Of a stretch of DNA of 64,000 nucleotides, positions 1 through 8,977 are shown one piece after another. Origin of the DNA: UBA1161 sp002311745 (lineage in GTDB: Bacteria > Planctomycetota > Phycisphaerae > Tepidisphaerales > Tepidisphaeraceae); NCBI GenBank assembly GCA_050018415.1, contig JBEKAB010000011.1:1-64000 (forward strand), written 5' to 3'. Made by a program: the position numbers and the translations under genes. Position 1 is the first letter of the stretch. The number at the start of each line of letters is the position of its first letter. The notes below the pieces were generated by a model that did not search any database, was not told the DNA's origin, and saw only the letters and a program-made list of their open reading frames with translations.

Positions 1-2
1 TG

Positions 3-1226
3 CTCTACGCCCTGCACTTTCATCCCGATTCCGATGCGCAATCGCTGCTGGGCGAGCACCGGCAGTGGAGCGATCGGCACGCGCGGCCGCTGCGCGGCCA
101 GATTCGCCCCCACGACAACGACCCCTCACCGCAGCGGCGATTGCGCATCGGCTACGTCTCGCCGCATTTCGGATTCTATCCCGTCGGCCGGTTCCTGTTG
201 CCCCTGCTGAGGCAGCACGATCCGACGCAAGTGGAAACGTTCTGCTATGCCGACGTCGCACACGCCGATGAAATGACCGGGAAGCTGCGTGACTGTGCGC
301 ACGTTTGGCGGGACATCCACGGCTTGGGCGACGCGGAGCTGGCCGATCTGGTGCGCCAAGATCGCATCGACATTCTGTTGGATCTTTCCCTGCATACCGG
401 CGGCAATCGGCTGCTGAGCTTCGCCCGCAAGCCCGCGCCGGTTCAAACCACGTATCTGGCCTACTGCAGCACCAGCGGTCTGGACACGATGGATTACCGC
501 CTGACCGATCCGTACCTGGATCCGCCCGGCAGCGACCAGAGCGTCTACGCCGAGCGGTCGATCCGTTTGCCGCGCACGTACTGGTGTTATCAGCCTTCCA
601 TCACGGCCATCGAGGTTCGTGAACCGCCCGCGTTGAAAACGGGCTGCGTGGTCTTCGGTTGCTTCAGCAGCGATTACTGCAAGATCTCGGCCGAAGCGTG
701 GAGCGTCTGGCGGCGACTGTTGCAGGCGGTCCCCCATTCGCGATTGGTCGTTCATGCGTGCAGCGGGCGCCACCGCGACGCGGCGCGGCAATACCTGGCC
801 GACGCGGGCGTCGCGCCGCATCGGCTGGACTTTGTTGGACGCGTTCCTTTTGATCAGTATCTGCAGCGCTACCGCGAGATCGACGTCGCCCTGGACCCGT
901 TTCCCTACGGCGGCGGGACGACGACGTGCGACGCGATGTGGATGGGCGTGCCGGTGGTGACGCTGGCCGGCCGCACGGGCGTGGGCCGCGGGGGGGTGAG
1001 CATCCTCAGCAACGTCGGTGTTCCGGAGTTGATCGCCAACAGCGTCGAGCAATACGTCGAGATCGCCAGGAGCCTGGCCGGCGATTTGCCGCGGTTGGCT
1101 CAACTGCGTGCGACGCTGCGGGGGCGCATGCGGCAATCGGCGTTGATGGACGCGGCGGGTTTTGCCCGCGACGTGGAAGCGGCGTACCGGCAGATGTGGC
1201 AGAATTGGTGCAAGGCCCAACCGTGA
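3..1226 (+). CDS. SPINDLY-type O-GlcNAc transferase-like protein (GT41), 5' end outside the window
   Basis: This is the C-terminal catalytic part of a TPR-plus-GT41 protein. The frame is open from base 3, so the N-terminus and any TPR repeats lie upstream of the window. Visible GT41 blocks are RIGYVSPHFGF, DLSLHTGGNR, a CFSSDYCK block holding the lysine that aligns with the catalytic lysine of human OGT, and GGGTTTCDAMWMGVP. The histidine that follows the first block in the two downstream paralogues (FHP, SHP) is tyrosine here (FYP); in human OGT that histidine lies in the active site, so activity may differ. The stop TGA overlaps the next ATG (TGATG), so the genes are translationally coupled. 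The family transfers GlcNAc or other sugars to Ser/Thr; the true donor and acceptor here are unknown. Confidence 0.88.
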   Translation, partial: LYALHFHPDSDAQSLLGEHRQWSDRHARPLRGQIRPHDNDPSPQRRLRIGYVSPHFGFYPVGRFLLPLLRQHDPTQVETFCYADVAHADEMTGKLRDCAHVWRDIHGLGDAELADLVRQDRIDILLDLSLHTGGNRLLSFARKPAPVQTTYLAYCSTSGLDTMDYRLTDPYLDPPGSDQSVYAERSIRLPRTYWCYQPSITAIEVREPPALKTGCVVFGCFSSDYCKISAEAWSVWRRLLQAVPHSRLVVHACSGRHRDAARQYLADAGVAPHRLDFVGRVPFDQYLQRYREIDVALDPFPYGGGTTTCDAMWMGVPVVTLAGRTGVGRGGVSILSNVGVPELIANSVEQYVEIARSLAGDLPRLAQLRATLRGRMRQSALMDAAGFARDVEAAYRQMWQNWCKAQP

Positions 1227-3211
1227 TGCAGCAGAGTTCGATCCAGCAGACGTTCGATGCGGCCCTGCGGTTGCATCGGCTTGGCCAGGATGCGGAGGCG
1301 GGATCGCTGTGCCGCCAGGTTCTGGCCCAACAGCCCGGTCACGCCGATGCGATGCAATTGCTGGCGGCCGCGGAATGCAATCAGGGCATCGCCCTGATGG
1401 CATCGGGCAAGACGGATGAGGCGGTTGCCGCGTTTGGCCGGGCGGTGGCGGCGCGGAGCGAGATGGCCGAAGCGCACAACTACCTGGGCAACGCCTTGCA
1501 GGCCAAGGGCGATTGGGAGGGGGCGATGGGGTGCTATCGGCGGGCGCTGGCCCTGCGTCCAGATTACGCCTCTGCCCACAACAATCTCGGGGTGGCGCTG
1601 CAACACCGAGGGCGGCTGGATGAGGCGGTCGCGGCGTTCCGTCAAGCCGTGGCCGTACAGGGGGATTTTGTCGCAGCGCTGAACAACCTGGGCGGACTTT
1701 TGGCGGCGAAGAATCAGCCGGATGAGGCGATCCCTCTGTTGCGGCGGGCGGTGCAACTTTGGCCGGATTCGGTGGCGGCGCACATCAATTTGGGCACGGC
1801 CCTGCAACAAGCGGGGCAAATCGACCAGGCGATCGCCGAGTTTCGAGCGGTGCTGCTCCTGCGGCCGGACTTCGCCGATGGGCACAACAACCTGGCCAAT
1901 GCCCACAAGGAGATCGCGCAGTGGCCGGCCGCCATCGCCGCCTATCGCCGCGCCGTCGAGCTTCAGCCGGACAACGCGGCCCTGCACAGCAACCTGATCG
2001 GAGCGCTGAATTATGCGCAGGATGATCCGGCGGCCCTGCGGCGGGAACTGGAAATCTGGAACCAGCGCCACGCGCGGCCGCTGCGCGGCCAGATTTGCCC
2101 CCACGACAACGACCCCTCACCGCAGCGGCGATTGCGCATCGGGTACGTGTCGGCGGATTTTCGCTTTCATCCCGTGGGCCGGTTCCTGGCGCCGCTGCTG
2201 GCCCATCACGACCACGGGCCATTCGAGATCTTCTGCTACGGCGACGTGCAGCACGCGGATGAGATGACCGGGCGATTGCGCAGCGCCTGCGACGTGTGGC
2301 GGGACATCCGGGGGGGAAGCGACGAGCAAGTGGCGGAGCTGATCCGCCAGGACCGCATCGACGTTCTGGTGGATTTGTCGCTGCACACCGGCGGCAATCG
2401 GCTGCTGGTGTTCGCCCGCAAGCCGGCGCCGGTGCAGGTGACGTATCTGGCGTATTGCGGGACCAGCGGCCTGGAAACGATGGACTATCGCTTGACCGAT
2501 CCATATCTCGATCCGCCGGGCATGGACGAAAGCGCCTATAGCGAGAAATCGGTGCGCTTGCGGACGTACTGGTGCTATGAGCCGTGCATCGCCGAGATCG
2601 AGGTTGGCCAGCCGCCGGCGCTGGCGAGCGGCCGGGTGACCTTCGGGTGCTTCAACAACTACTGCAAGGTGTCGCCGGGGACGTGGCGGGCGTGGCGTCG
2701 GCTGCTGCAAGCGGTGCCGGGCAGCGGCCTGGTGGTGTACTGTCCGTTTGGGAGTCATCGCGATCGGCTGGCTGGGGAATTGACTGCGGCGGGGCTCGAT
2801 GCGGATCGTCTGACGCTGGTGTCGGCGGCGCCGACGGCTGCGTATTTCGAGCAATACCGGCGTATCGACATCGCCCTGGACCCGTTTCCTTTTTGCGGCG
2901 GGACGACGACGTGCGATGCGCTGTGGATGGGCGTGCCGGTGGTGACGCTGGCCGGGGCGACGGCGGTGGGACGCGGGGGGGTGAGCATCCTCAGCAACGT
3001 CGGTTTTGGCGAGTTGGTCGCCCAGAGCGTCGAGCAGTACGTCGAGATCGCGGCGGCTCTGGCCGGCGATCCGCGGCGTTTGGCGGAGCTGCGCAGCGGC
3101 TTGCGGGCACGGATGCAGCGATCGCCCCTGATGGACGCGGGGCGATTTGCCAAAGACGTGGAATCCGCCTATCGCGAGATGTGGCGGCGATGGTGTAAGA
3201 GCAAAGCTTAG
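1226..3211 (+). CDS. TPR protein with SPINDLY/GT41 glycosyltransferase domain
   Basis: The 661-residue protein has about eight TPR units in residues 1-290 (repeated AHNNLG and YRRALALRPD patterns) followed by a complete GT41 domain. That domain contains RIGYVSADFRFHPVG, DLSLHTGGNR, a CFNNYCK lysine block, GGGTTTCDALWMGVP and SRGG-like AVGRGGVSILSN. It starts at the ATG that overlaps the previous stop codon by one base. About 75 bases at the TPR-GT41 junction (2069-2143) are nearly identical to bases 77-151 of the preceding gene, which indicates recent duplication or gene conversion. Role inferred from family: cytoplasmic Ser/Thr O-glycosylation of proteins bound by the TPR superhelix. Confidence 0.9.
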   Translation: MQQSSIQQTFDAALRLHRLGQDAEAGSLCRQVLAQQPGHADAMQLLAAAECNQGIALMASGKTDEAVAAFGRAVAARSEMAEAHNYLGNALQAKGDWEGAMGCYRRALALRPDYASAHNNLGVALQHRGRLDEAVAAFRQAVAVQGDFVAALNNLGGLLAAKNQPDEAIPLLRRAVQLWPDSVAAHINLGTALQQAGQIDQAIAEFRAVLLLRPDFADGHNNLANAHKEIAQWPAAIAAYRRAVELQPDNAALHSNLIGALNYAQDDPAALRRELEIWNQRHARPLRGQICPHDNDPSPQRRLRIGYVSADFRFHPVGRFLAPLLAHHDHGPFEIFCYGDVQHADEMTGRLRSACDVWRDIRGGSDEQVAELIRQDRIDVLVDLSLHTGGNRLLVFARKPAPVQVTYLAYCGTSGLETMDYRLTDPYLDPPGMDESAYSEKSVRLRTYWCYEPCIAEIEVGQPPALASGRVTFGCFNNYCKVSPGTWRAWRRLLQAVPGSGLVVYCPFGSHRDRLAGELTAAGLDADRLTLVSAAPTAAYFEQYRRIDIALDPFPFCGGTTTCDALWMGVPVVTLAGATAVGRGGVSILSNVGFGELVAQSVEQYVEIAAALAGDPRRLAELRSGLRARMQRSPLMDAGRFAKDVESAYREMWRRWCKSKA

Positions 3212-3222
3212 AAGGATCAGCG

Positions 3223-5196
3223 ATGGCGGCAGAGATGTCGGTCGAGGAGATTCTGGAAGCGGCGGTGAGCCGGCACGAAGCGGGCGAACTGGACGAAGCG
3301 GAAAATCTCTACCGCCAGATTCTGCTTCGCCAACCGGAGGACGCCGACGCCCTGCAGATGCTGGGGGTGCTGGCGTTGCAGCGTGGCGATCCCAGGGCCG
3401 CCCTGGAGCTCATTGAACGATCCCTGGCCCTGAATCCTACGGCTCCGGAGTGTCATTACCACCACGGGGTGGTTTTGACGAGCCTGGGCCGCGGCGTCGA
3501 AGGGGTGGCCGCGTTGCGCCGGGCGATTGACTTGAAGCCGGACTATGTGGAAGCGTGCCATTGCCTGGCGGCGGCGCTGTTAAAAAATAAGGAGTTCGAC
3601 GGAGCGATCGCCCTGCTGCGTCGGGTGGTGGAGCAGCGTCCGGACGACGCTGATGCTTTGCACGGACTGGGCGACGCCCTGCAGGCCAAGGGTGAATTCG
3701 AGCCGGCAATTGATGCCTATCGTCGGGCGGCGGCGGCGCGTCCTGATTTTCCCGAAGTTTTTTTCGGTTGGGCCAGCGCCTTGCGTTGCCTGGGGCGGCT
3801 GGATGAAACGATCGCCACCTACCGGCAGGCCATATCCCTGCGACCGACTTATGTCGAAGCGATGAACAATCTGGCCGGTGCTCTGAAGGACGTTGGGGAG
3901 GTTGAGCAAGCCCTGAAGTGCTACGAGCAGGCGTTGGCGATTCGACCGAACTTTGCGGCGGCGCACAGCAATCGGCTGTTCACCATGCATTTTCAACCTG
4001 ATGCCGATGCGCGAACTTTATTTGAGGCGCACCGGGCATGGGCGCAGGGGCACGCTGGACCGCCCGAGGGCGGGATAGCACCGCATCGGAACGATCCATC
4101 GCCGGATCGGCGGCTGCGCATCGGCTACGTATCGGGCGATTTTCGCAGCCATCCGGTCGGCCTGGCCCTGGAGCCGATCCTGGAACAGCACGACCGTCGG
4201 CAGTTTGAGATCGCCGGTTTTAGCAACGTCCCGACGCCGGACGCGCTCACCCAGCGCATCCAGAGCAAAGTGGACCAGTGGCATCCGATCTTTGGCTCAT
4301 CCGATGCCCAGGTCGTGGAGTTGATCCGCCAGCAGCAGATCGACGTTCTGGTTGATCTGTCTTTGCACATGGCCCACAACCGGCTGCTGGTTTTCGCCTG
4401 CAAGCCGGCTCCGGTGCAGGTGACGTATCTGGGCTATCCCAGCACCACGGGTCTGAGCACGATCGATTACCGTTTGACCGATCCGTATTTGGACCCGCCA
4501 GGCATCCAATGCCCGTACTACAGCGAGCAGTCGATCCGCCTGCCCAAGACGTACCTGTGCTGGAGATGGAGCGGCCAAGAGGAGCCGGTGGAGCCGTTGC
4601 CGGCATTGCGCAACGGGTACGTGACCTTCGGGAGCTTGAACAATTTCTGCAAGGTGACGACGCAGGTGTTGCAGTGCTGGGGGCGGCTCCTATCCGAGGT
4701 GAAGGATTCCCGGCTCATTCTGCGTTGCCCGGCTGGCGGGGCGTCTGCTCGGGTGCAACAGATTCTGTCCCAATGGGGCGTTGGGCCGCAGCGGGTGGAA
4801 TTGACCGGCCGGCTGGCGTGGGACCAGTACGTTAGCCTGTGCAGCCGGCAGGACATCGGCCTGGACCCGTTTCCCTATCCGGGCCACACGACCAGTTTGG
4901 ATTCGCTGTGGATGGGTGTGCCGTTGGTCACGCTGGGGGGAAGCACCGCGGTGAGCCGCGGCGGCGTGAGCATCTTGAGCAATCTGGGTCTGCCGCAGCT
5001 CATTGCCCAAAATGTCGAGCAGTACATCGACATCGCCGCAAGCCTGGCTGCGGACCTGCCACGTCTGGTGGAACTGCGAGCGGGCCTTCGGCGGCGGATC
5101 GAGCAATCCCCGCTGATGGATGCGGCCGGCTTTACCCGCGACTTGGAAGCGGCGTATCGGCAGATGTGGCGCACCTGGTGCGCGACGCGGTTCTAA
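3223..5196 (+). CDS. TPR protein with SPINDLY/GT41 glycosyltransferase domain
   Basis: This is the third member of the tandem set, with 657 residues. TPR units fill residues 1-270 and a GT41 domain follows, with RIGYVSGDFRSHPVG (active-site His present), DLSLHMAHNR, a SLNNFCK lysine block and HTTSLDSLWMGVPLVTLGG. The HTGGN motif of its neighbours is HMAHN here and GGGTTTCD is PGHTTSLD, so it is a more diverged paralogue. It starts 11 bases after the preceding stop with AAGGAT as ribosome binding site. The three genes form one probable operon. Several parallel enzymes may serve different acceptor proteins; that is inference. Confidence 0.9.
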   Translation: MAAEMSVEEILEAAVSRHEAGELDEAENLYRQILLRQPEDADALQMLGVLALQRGDPRAALELIERSLALNPTAPECHYHHGVVLTSLGRGVEGVAALRRAIDLKPDYVEACHCLAAALLKNKEFDGAIALLRRVVEQRPDDADALHGLGDALQAKGEFEPAIDAYRRAAAARPDFPEVFFGWASALRCLGRLDETIATYRQAISLRPTYVEAMNNLAGALKDVGEVEQALKCYEQALAIRPNFAAAHSNRLFTMHFQPDADARTLFEAHRAWAQGHAGPPEGGIAPHRNDPSPDRRLRIGYVSGDFRSHPVGLALEPILEQHDRRQFEIAGFSNVPTPDALTQRIQSKVDQWHPIFGSSDAQVVELIRQQQIDVLVDLSLHMAHNRLLVFACKPAPVQVTYLGYPSTTGLSTIDYRLTDPYLDPPGIQCPYYSEQSIRLPKTYLCWRWSGQEEPVEPLPALRNGYVTFGSLNNFCKVTTQVLQCWGRLLSEVKDSRLILRCPAGGASARVQQILSQWGVGPQRVELTGRLAWDQYVSLCSRQDIGLDPFPYPGHTTSLDSLWMGVPLVTLGGSTAVSRGGVSILSNLGLPQLIAQNVEQYIDIAASLAADLPRLVELRAGLRRRIEQSPLMDAAGFTRDLEAAYRQMWRTWCATRF

Positions 5197-5199
5197 CGC

Positions 5200-5215
5200 G
5201 CGTCGCAAGCGACGC
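5200..5215. terminator. Small hairpin between convergent genes
   Basis: GCGTCGC and GCGACGC form a perfect inverted repeat separated by AA just after the stop of the GT41 gene and before the trpS stop on the other strand. No T-tract follows, so a bidirectional terminator is only possible. The flank GCGGCTA resembles other palindromes in the window. Confidence 0.3.
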
Positions 5216-5226
5216 GGCTAAACGGA

Positions 5227-6312
5227 CTACCGCAACGCCAACGATCGCGGGAAATAATCCTGCTTCATCGCCTGCTTGGCCAATTGCAGCGTCTCTTCGG
5301 CCACGGCATTGGCGGCAATGGTGCCGGCCCGCAGGGCGCCCAGCACGTCGTCGGGGCGCTGCTCGTAATTTTTTCGCCGCTGGCGGATCGGTTCCAGAAT
5401 GGTGTTCAGCACCTCGACCAGCTTGCGCTTGATGGCGACGTCGCCGACCTTCCCGGCCCGGTACGCCTCTTCCTGCTGAGCGACCCACGCCTTGTCCGGG
5501 TTGAAGGTCTCGTGAAAGATCCACAGCGGGTTGTTCTGGACCGTGCCGGGATCGGTCGCCCGTACGCGCTTGGGATCGGTGTACATGCCCATGACTTTTT
5601 TCTGGACGGTGTCGGCATCGTCACAGAGGAAGATGGCGTTGTTCAGCGACTTGCTCATCTTGAGCAGCTCTCCGCCCGGGGCCGGGCCGCCGGTGCCGAC
5701 CAGGCGGCGCACGCGCCCCAGCAACGGCTGAAAGATCGGGAAAAGGCCGCCGGCGGCGACGTAATTCTCGTCCTGCGTGTGCGGATCGACGCCGCAGTAC
5801 ATCTGGTCGAAACGCCGGGCGACCTCGCGCGACATTTCCAGGTGCGGAAGCTGGTCCTCGCCCACGGGCACCAGGGCCGGGCGAAACGCCAGGATGTCGG
5901 CGCATTGGCCCACCGCGTACAGCGGGAACCCGAACGGGTAGTTGTCCCCCAGGTCCTTGTCGCGGATTTCGTCCTTCAGCGTCGGGTTGCGCATCACGCG
6001 ATTGAACGGCAACAGCATGGCGAAGAAAAACGTCAGCTCGTCGATGGCCGGCACTTCGCTTTGGACGAAGATGGCGCTTTGGTTGGGATCGATGCCCGCG
6101 GCCAGGTAATCGGTGGCGATGTCGAGGACGGATTGGCGGATGTCGGCCGGCTGATCGGCCCGCGTGGTGAAGGCGTGCTTGTTGGCGATCAAGAAATAAC
6201 AGTCGTACTGATCCTGCAGGGCCAGGCGGTTTTCCAGGCTGCCCACCCAGTGTCCCAGGTGCAGTTTTCCCGTGGGCGTGTCGCCGGTGAGGACGCGTGG
6301 CTTGGATGACAT
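5227..6312 (-). CDS. trpS: Tryptophanyl-tRNA synthetase
   Basis: The enzyme charges tRNA-Trp with tryptophan in the cytoplasm. The 361-residue protein has the class I signatures TGKLHLGH (HIGH box) near residue 15, GEDQLPHLE in the middle and KMSKS near residue 210. The length is slightly above the usual 330-350. The start is the ATG in front of SSKPRVLTGD; the open frame continues far upstream but that part is antisense shadow of the next gene. It lies downstream of the GlmU-like gene on the same strand with a gap of about 45 bases. Confidence 0.95.
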   Translation of the reverse strand: MSSKPRVLTGDTPTGKLHLGHWVGSLENRLALQDQYDCYFLIANKHAFTTRADQPADIRQSVLDIATDYLAAGIDPNQSAIFVQSEVPAIDELTFFFAMLLPFNRVMRNPTLKDEIRDKDLGDNYPFGFPLYAVGQCADILAFRPALVPVGEDQLPHLEMSREVARRFDQMYCGVDPHTQDENYVAAGGLFPIFQPLLGRVRRLVGTGGPAPGGELLKMSKSLNNAIFLCDDADTVQKKVMGMYTDPKRVRATDPGTVQNNPLWIFHETFNPDKAWVAQQEEAYRAGKVGDVAIKRKLVEVLNTILEPIRQRRKNYEQRPDDVLGALRAGTIAANAVAEETLQLAKQAMKQDYFPRSLALR

Positions 6313-6356
6313 GCGGTGTGTTATACGGCAAGACGGGGGTGAAATCACAGGGGATA

Positions 6357-7589
6357 TTATTGCTGCATTTCGCGGACGGTTTCGACGGCGTTCTGGAGGG
6401 CGGTTTCGTCCTCCTCGTCCCAGATTTTGCCTCGGCGGGCGAAGACGTGCTTCATGACTTCGCGGGCCTTGTCCAAACGGTAGGGCTCCATGCCGCGGTC
6501 GGTCCAGAAGGTGAAACTGGGGATGAACCGGGGCGGCAGGGCGCTGGCGGCCAGCATACTGCAGTAGCCGACGTACGTTCCGCTCATCAGGCGAGTGCCG
6601 ATGGCCGTCTTGACGTGGTCGCCGATCATCGAGCCCAAGAAGCGGCGGTCGGTCACGATCTCTTTTTTGCCGATGTGCATCTTGATCGGCCCATAGGTGT
6701 TTTTCAGATTGCTGGTGGTTGTGCCGGCGCCCAGGTTGACCCATTCTCCCACGTAGCTGTGGCCCAGGTATCCGTAGTGGGCCTTGTTGGTGTAGCCGAG
6801 GATGATGCTGTTGGAGACTTCGCCGGCGATTTTGCACATGGGCCCGACGCTGGTGCCCTCGCGGATGTAGCTCAGGGGGGCGATGATCGAGTGGGGTCCG
6901 ACGCAGCAGGGTCCGCACAGCACGCTGTGGGCGCCGATGAAGGCGTGGGCCTCGATGACCACCGGGCCCTTGCTGCCGTCGAGCACCACGCCGGGGCCGA
7001 GCGTTGCCTGCGGATCGACGATGACGTTCTGATCGCCGATGACGTGATAGGGCCCGGCGGGCAGGGGATGCGGCGTATCCTGCAGGTGGATGGCATCGGC
7101 CACGATCGCTTCCTCGTTCCAATGGACCAGGTCGGATAGGTACTGGGGCAGGCGCCCCGGCTGCGCGTCGCGGGGCAAATTCAGCAGCTTCAACCAGGCG
7201 GGGCTGCGGTTGAGGCAATCCTCGGCTGAGAGACCGGGCATTTTCGCCCACGCCTTGCGGACCAGTTCTCCCTCATCCACGACGACGGACGGTCCGCCGG
7301 GCAGGTCGTAGTCGCTGAAGTGCAGCGCTCGGCCACTGGACAAGAGCGCCATCTCCTCATCCAGGGGCGCGTTGATGGCCGTGGGGACGGACAGGGTCGG
7401 CACCAGATGCCGGCGGCAATGCTCCGCCAGCGCGGGGCGCACCCATAGGGTCAGGCGCGTCGGCTTGATGTGGCGGATCTGTTTTTCCAGCAGGGTGCTC
7501 AGGCCGCTTTGCAGCATGAAGACCGGCCGGCTGATGGACAGCGGCGCAAAACTCTTCCAATGCGAGCCCTCAAAAACGACCAGATGCAT
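6357..7589 (-). CDS. GlmU-like sugar nucleotidyltransferase / acyltransferase
   Basis: The 410-residue protein has an N-terminal nucleotidyltransferase-like region (MHLVVFEG at the start, lacking the classical GGxGTR loop) and, from about residue 195, a left-handed beta-helix of hexapeptide repeats (IGDQNVIVDPQATLGPGVVL, then NLGAGTTTSN and IGTRLMSGTYVG). This matches the alternative GlmU-type family known from Bacteroidetes and Planctomycetes. The likely role is acetylation of glucosamine-1-phosphate and formation of UDP-GlcNAc for peptidoglycan and LPS. That substrate is inferred from the family; the N-terminal domain is divergent. Confidence 0.8.
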   Translation of the reverse strand: MHLVVFEGSHWKSFAPLSISRPVFMLQSGLSTLLEKQIRHIKPTRLTLWVRPALAEHCRRHLVPTLSVPTAINAPLDEEMALLSSGRALHFSDYDLPGGPSVVVDEGELVRKAWAKMPGLSAEDCLNRSPAWLKLLNLPRDAQPGRLPQYLSDLVHWNEEAIVADAIHLQDTPHPLPAGPYHVIGDQNVIVDPQATLGPGVVLDGSKGPVVIEAHAFIGAHSVLCGPCCVGPHSIIAPLSYIREGTSVGPMCKIAGEVSNSIILGYTNKAHYGYLGHSYVGEWVNLGAGTTTSNLKNTYGPIKMHIGKKEIVTDRRFLGSMIGDHVKTAIGTRLMSGTYVGYCSMLAASALPPRFIPSFTFWTDRGMEPYRLDKAREVMKHVFARRGKIWDEEDETALQNAVETVREMQQ

Positions 7590-7674
7590 GATCGCAATGA
7601 TAGCTCAGACCGGTCGGCAGATGAATGACGTGTAGTTACCTTGGATGCGGTCGGGCTGTGGGGACTGAAATAAC

Positions 7675-7893
7675 CTACTGCTCTTGGCCAGACTGTTGAT
7701 GAGCTCGGGCAGAGAGGGATACCGCCATGGGCGCGGCCGGCTCTTGGTTTGTCGAGGCGCTCATTTCTTGACCTGTGGCCAGGGACGGTGTCCTATCGCC
7801 CTGGACGACCAAAATCCCGAAGCTGCCCAACAGGACCAAGGCGGCCGCGCCCAACCCCAACTGAACCCCTCTTTTTTGTGAAAGCATTCCCAT
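7675..7893 (-). CDS. Small single-pass membrane protein
   Basis: I do not recognise this 72-residue protein. Residues 10-30 form one hydrophobic helix (LGLGAAALVLLGSFGILVV) after a basic MGMLSQKRGVQ start, followed by a Ser/Ala/Gln-rich tail, which suggests a signal anchor with the tail outside. I chose the ATG at 7893 because GGAGG lies three bases upstream; a longer frame to 8025 has no ribosome binding site. It stands alone between the panE-like and GlmU-like genes, in a lower-GC leader with a palindrome. Confidence 0.6.
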   Translation of the reverse strand: MGMLSQKRGVQLGLGAAALVLLGSFGILVVQGDRTPSLATGQEMSASTNQEPAAPMAVSLSARAHQQSGQEQ

Positions 7894-7938
7894 AACCCTC
7901 CACCGATGCTCTCGAATTGCTATTTTTGGTCGCAAAAC

Positions 7939-7995
7939 GTGAAAACATTCACGACCGCGATGCTTTTGGTATATCCCAAATCGCTTGGAAGGCAA
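7939..7995 (-). promoter_or_regulatory. Possible promoter and palindromic operator of the small membrane protein
   Basis: On the minus strand TTGCCT (7990-7995) and TATACC (7968-7973) are 16 bases apart. Downstream, CGTGAAAACATTCACG (7939-7954) is a perfect palindrome with 6-base arms and could be an operator. Both are sequence matches only; the -10 match is weak. Confidence 0.3.
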
Positions 7996-8038
7996 GGTAA
8001 AAGTGGTTATTTGGTGAAAGATCAAATATGGCGAGGTT

Positions 8039-8977
8039 TCACCGATATTGGCCGCAATTAGGTAACATTTTCAGCATTAGATAAAGTGTTTCCAATGCAG
8101 GGGTTGCGATGCCATTGCGCTGCGCGGTTCTCAGCGGCTCGCCCCAGATGGCCTCGACCTCCAAAGGCCTATTTTTTTGCCTGTCGATTTGTGTGCTGGT
8201 CCTATAACCGCCCATCGTCCGGGTGTAGTCAATTTCCTTTTGGATCAAATTGTCTGGAAGCTGCAAATGTAGGGCTTTGGCGGTATCGATTGCCTCCTGC
8301 ATCAGGCGGGTTACCAGGGCCAGGCCATCGGGGTTGCCGACGAGCCGATCCGTCGTCAAATCCAACAGCGCACCCAGCCCGTTGAAAGGGATGTTCCAGA
8401 CCAATTTCTCCCATCGCCCGTAGGCGAGGTTTTCCACCACATCGCAGGGCACGGAGCTGCCGCGGAAGAGGGCCGCGATTTGCCGTGCCCGCTGGCTGGG
8501 CCCGCCGAGGTATTCCCCCAGTCGGATCTTTCCGTGGTCGCTGTGCACGATGTGCCCGGGGGCGACGCGATTGAGGCACACGAACGCCATTCCACCCAGC
8601 ACGCGCTGCTCTCCAAACAGCTCGGCCAAGCGCTGCTCGTTGCCCAGCCCGTTTTGCAGGGTGAGGATGGCGCTGTCGTCTTTGACGGCCGGGCCGGCCA
8701 ATTCACCAAGGCGGTCGTTGGCGGTGGTTTTGAGGGCGATCAGCAGCAGATCCGCCTGGGGCAGCGAGCGCGGATCATCATGCACGTGGATTTGCGAGGG
8801 GGAGAGAGAAAAGTTTCCATCCCGGCTGTCGATGCGCAGGCCCGAGTGCCGTACGGCGGCCGCGTCGCTGCGCATCAGCAGGTGCACGCGATGCCCGTGC
8901 TGCGCCAGTCGCGCACCGTAATATCCGCCGACCGCGCCGGCCCCGATGACCGCAATGACCGGATCGTCGAGATTCAT
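8039..8977 (-). CDS. panE: 2-dehydropantoate 2-reductase (PanE/ApbA family)
   Basis: This NADPH-dependent enzyme reduces ketopantoate to pantoate for coenzyme A synthesis. The 312-residue protein has the dinucleotide motif GAGAVGG near residue 12, the LQNGLGNE segment and the catalytic-lysine block RWEKLVWNIPFNG near residue 190, then a helical C-terminal domain. Its start codon overlaps the stop of the upstream SUMT-HemD gene (ATGA), so the two are co-translated. Other ketoacid reductases share the fold, so the substrate is likely but not proven. coaD, another CoA-pathway gene, lies elsewhere in the window. Confidence 0.85.
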   Translation of the reverse strand: MNLDDPVIAVIGAGAVGGYYGARLAQHGHRVHLLMRSDAAAVRHSGLRIDSRDGNFSLSPSQIHVHDDPRSLPQADLLLIALKTTANDRLGELAGPAVKDDSAILTLQNGLGNEQRLAELFGEQRVLGGMAFVCLNRVAPGHIVHSDHGKIRLGEYLGGPSQRARQIAALFRGSSVPCDVVENLAYGRWEKLVWNIPFNGLGALLDLTTDRLVGNPDGLALVTRLMQEAIDTAKALHLQLPDNLIQKEIDYTRTMGGYRTSTQIDRQKNRPLEVEAIWGEPLRTAQRNGIATPALETLYLMLKMLPNCGQYR

